Assembly: GCA_902492825.1 (NCBI GenBank)
Contig: CABUMZ010000102.1
Coordinates: 1 to 6,806, forward strand
Origin: an uncultured Collinsella sp.
GTDB lineage: Bacteria > Actinomycetota > Coriobacteriia > Coriobacteriales > Coriobacteriaceae
DNA: 6,806 nt
Reading direction: 5' to 3'
Positions 4,329 to 6,806 of the stretch are shown piece after piece. Each line of letters opens with the position of its first letter. Within the stretch, counting starts at the first letter, position 1. A program made the translations under genes and the position numbers. Below the pieces are notes generated by a model, which was given only the letters and a program-made list of their open reading frames with translations, did no database searches and had not been told where the DNA came from.

Positions 4329-6806
4329 GTGGCAAACGAGTACAAGCAGACGATGAATCTGCCCAAAACCAGATTTCCCATGCGTGCCGGTCTTTCCAAG
4401 TCCGAGCCAAAGCGACTCAAGGACTGGCAGGACAACAAGGTCTACGAGCAAGTTCTAAAGAAGAACGAGGGTCACAAAAAGTTCGTGCTGCACGACGGCC
4501 CTCCGTACGCCAACGGCCCGATCCACATCGGCCACGCCATGAACAAGATCTCCAAGGACATGATCAACCGTTACTGGATGATGCAGGGCTATGAGGTTCC
4601 CTATGTCCCCGGTTGGGACTGCCACGGTCAGCCGATCGAGCATAAGGTCGAGGAGAAGCTCGGCACCGAGAAGTTCAACCAGACCTCCACGGCTAAGATC
4701 CGCGAGCTTTGCAACAAGTTCGCTGTCGAGAACATCGAGCTCCAGAAGGCTGGCTTCCGTCGCCTTGGCGTGCTTGGCGACTGGGACAACCCGTATCTGA
4801 CGCTCTATCACCAGCATGACGCCGCCGACATTGAGGTCTTCAAGGCCATGTTCGACAAGGGCATGATCTATCGCGGCCATAAGCCCGTCCACTGGTGCAA
4901 GCACTGCCACACCGCGCTGGCCGAGGCTGAGATCGAGTACTCCGACGAGACGAGCCCGTCCATCTTCGTGCGCTTTGAGATGACCTCCAAGCCCGTCGGC
5001 CTCGAGAACTTCGACGGCCCGGTTGACTTTATCATCTGGACGACCACGCCGTGGACCATCCCCTCCGACCAGGCAGTTTCTCTCAAGCCCGGTGCCGCCT
5101 ACGTCGCCGTTGAGCACGACGGCCGCGCCGAGGTCATGCTCGAGGACCTGGCTCCCAAGTGCTGCGAGGAGTTTGGCTGGGAGTACACCCCGGTTGTGGT
5201 CGACGGCAAGCCCTATGTGGTTCCCGCCGAGACCTTCCATCACATTCACTATAAGCAGCCGATCTTTGACGGTGTTGAGGGCGTGGCACTGTTGGCCGAT
5301 TACGTCGGTGTCGATGACGGTACCGGTATCGTCCACAACTCGCCCGGTCACGGCGTCGACGACTACTTTGCCTGCCTCAAGGAGGGCATCACCGACATTT
5401 GCATGCCGGTCGATGACGACGGCAAGTTCTACACCGGCGAGGAGTTTGGCACCGGCGGCCCCTTCAGCGGCATGGATACCGACGAGGCCAACCCGCACAT
5501 CATCGAGTTCCTGCGCGAGCGCGGCACCCTGGTCCTCGAGAAGAAGATCACGCACAGCTATCCGCACTGCTGGCGCTGCAAGCACCCGGTGCTCTTCCGT
5601 GCTACCGACCAGTGGTTTGTCTCGATGGACAAGACCGGCTTGCGCGAGCAGGCTGGCAAAGAGGTCCGCGAGAACGTTAAGTGGTATCCGGCCCACGCGG
5701 CCAACCGCATCGGCGCCATGGTCGAGCAGCGTCCCGACTGGTGCATCAGCCGTCAGCGCAACTGGGGCGTGCCTATCCCCAGCTACACTTGCGCCGACTG
5801 CGGTGAGAAGGTCATGAACGACGCCACGCTCGACGCCGTCATCAAGCTCTTCCACGAGAAGGGCTCCGACGCCTGGTTCACCGACGCTCCCGAGAGCTAC
5901 CTGGGCGAGGCCTGCGTCTGCCCCAAGTGCGGCGGCCATCACCTCAAGGCCGATAAGGACATCCTCGACGTGTGGTGGGATTCCGGCGTCTCTTGGAAGG
6001 CCGTCTGCGAGTACCGTCCCGAGCTGGAGTATCCGGCTGATGTGTACCTCGAGGGCTCCGACCAGCACCGCGGTTGGTTCCAAAGCTCGCTGCTCACCTC
6101 GGTGGGCGCCAACGGCCACGCTCCGTACAAGGCGGTTGTCTCGCAGGGCTTCACCCTCGACGGCCAGGGCCGTAAGATGTCCAAGTCGCTCGGCAACGTC
6201 ATCGACCCCAATAAGGTCTGCGACGAGATGGGCGCTGACATCATCCGTCTGTGGGTTGCATCCGTCGATACCAGCTCCGACGTGTCCATCGACCACGAGA
6301 TCCTTGCTCGTACGTCCGATGCCTACCGTCGTTTCCGCAACACGCTGCGCTTCCTGCTCTCCGAGCTCGAGGGTCAGTTTGAGCCCGAGACCGACGGCGT
6401 CGCCTTTGCCGACCTGCTGCCGCTCGACAAGCTCATGGTTGCCCGCCTGACTCAGGTTCAGGCCGAGGTCGACGACGCCTACGCCAGCTACGAGTTCCCG
6501 CGCGCCTACCGTGCGCTTTATGACTTCGTGGTTACCGAGCTCTCCAACGTGTACCTCGACGCCCTGAAGGACCGTCTGTACTGCGACAAGCCCGGCTCGC
6601 TCGAGCGTCGCAGCGCCCAGACCGTGCTGGCCGAGCTCTTCTCGATGCTCATGCGCGACCTGCAGCCGATCCTGTCCTACACGGTTGACGAGGCCATGGC
6701 ATATGCGCCCGCTGGCTGCGTCGATCACCAGAAGTACGCCGCGCTGCTCGATTGGTACAAGTCGCCCATCACGGTCGACGAGGCCAATGAGTTCGAGGGC
6801 GTGCTC
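4329..6806 (+). CDS. ileS: Isoleucyl-tRNA synthetase, 3' end beyond the window
   Basis: Class I synthetase that charges tRNA-Ile in the cytoplasm. An open frame of 826 codons runs to the last base; full-length bacterial IleS is about 930 aa, so roughly 100 residues, including the usual C-terminal region, are missing. Landmarks: HIGH at 66-69 (in GPPYANGPIHIGH), CxxC at 190/193, the CP1 editing domain with WTTTPW 237-242 and PGHGVDD 339-345 (editing aspartate at 344), CxxC pairs at 414/417, 488/491 and 531/534, WWDSG, and KMSKS at 616-620. The anticodon-binding helical domain starts near 690. KMSKS in a KMSKSLGN context and the sequence style fit the common bacterial form. The start is GTG 4329, with AAAGGGG just upstream (4318-4324); ATG 4353 is in frame but has no good Shine-Dalgarno and would trim the N-terminus. 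Expression should be controlled by the T-box leader immediately upstream. No frameshift or stop was seen. Confidence 0.97.
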   Translation, partial: MANEYKQTMNLPKTRFPMRAGLSKSEPKRLKDWQDNKVYEQVLKKNEGHKKFVLHDGPPYANGPIHIGHAMNKISKDMINRYWMMQGYEVPYVPGWDCHGQPIEHKVEEKLGTEKFNQTSTAKIRELCNKFAVENIELQKAGFRRLGVLGDWDNPYLTLYHQHDAADIEVFKAMFDKGMIYRGHKPVHWCKHCHTALAEAEIEYSDETSPSIFVRFEMTSKPVGLENFDGPVDFIIWTTTPWTIPSDQAVSLKPGAAYVAVEHDGRAEVMLEDLAPKCCEEFGWEYTPVVVDGKPYVVPAETFHHIHYKQPIFDGVEGVALLADYVGVDDGTGIVHNSPGHGVDDYFACLKEGITDICMPVDDDGKFYTGEEFGTGGPFSGMDTDEANPHIIEFLRERGTLVLEKKITHSYPHCWRCKHPVLFRATDQWFVSMDKTGLREQAGKEVRENVKWYPAHAANRIGAMVEQRPDWCISRQRNWGVPIPSYTCADCGEKVMNDATLDAVIKLFHEKGSDAWFTDAPESYLGEACVCPKCGGHHLKADKDILDVWWDSGVSWKAVCEYRPELEYPADVYLEGSDQHRGWFQSSLLTSVGANGHAPYKAVVSQGFTLDGQGRKMSKSLGNVIDPNKVCDEMGADIIRLWVASVDTSSDVSIDHEILARTSDAYRRFRNTLRFLLSELEGQFEPETDGVAFADLLPLDKLMVARLTQVQAEVDDAYASYEFPRAYRALYDFVVTELSNVYLDALKDRLYCDKPGSLERRSAQTVLAELFSMLMRDLQPILSYTVDEAMAYAPAGCVDHQKYAALLDWYKSPITVDEANEFEGVL

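Noticed and set aside
4318..4331. T-box-like string GGTACCGTGG at the ileS start, as a displaced tRNA-binding element
   Set aside because: The GGGG belongs to the Shine-Dalgarno and the GTG is the start codon. The required T before GG is absent, no A1/A2 helices surround it and it lies after the terminator, so resemblance to TGGNACCGCG is most simply chance.
4455..6728. A 757-codon open frame on the minus strand opposite ileS
   Set aside because: It lies entirely antisense to a gene with HIGH, KMSKS and editing motifs. Its translation is a repetitive Val/Gly/Leu/Asp/His-rich string without a recognisable domain, as expected from the complement of G/C-ending codons.

Overview
The window is GC-rich, ordinary bacterial chromosome with strong G/C-ending codon bias, which leaves long antisense shadow frames. 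Gene content and protein character suggest an anaerobic gut actinobacterium of the Coriobacteriia (Collinsella/Olsenella type). That placement is inferred from sequence character, not from a database search.

Layout, left to right. (1) At 1-189 on the minus strand is the 5' part of a CobO/BtuR-type cob(I)alamin adenosyltransferase. It has a clear P-loop but is cut by the window edge, and an in-frame TAA lies four codons after its best start. (2) Divergent from it is ftsH, the membrane AAA+ zinc protease, ending at a strong hairpin terminator. (3) Directly behind that hairpin is a small DUF523/TudS-like iron-sulfur protein gene. (4) A 16-bp perfect inverted repeat separates it from a convergent minus-strand gene for a GldA-like metal-dependent alcohol dehydrogenase. 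(5) The roughly 485-nt gap between the dehydrogenase start and the next gene is mostly a full-length T-box leader: extended -10 promoter, Stem I with an AUC isoleucine specifier, Stem II region, Stem III, antiterminator and intrinsic terminator. (6) The leader precedes ileS, whose isoleucyl-tRNA synthetase reading frame starts at GTG 4329 and runs off the right end after 826 codons.

The genes are mostly independent housekeeping or metabolic units. The only tightly linked pair is the T-box leader and ileS: uncharged tRNA-Ile should stabilise the antiterminator and allow transcription of its own synthetase. The most notable observation is that this leader keeps every helix of the T-box architecture, including a 7-nt antiterminator bulge between intact A1 and A2 helices, but the bulge reads TCGTTAA instead of the near-invariant TGGNACC that captures the tRNA 3' end. 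As read, the switch should sense poorly or not at all. Together with the early stop in the cobO-like gene, this is either real decay or divergence, or a local sequence error, and it deserves checking.
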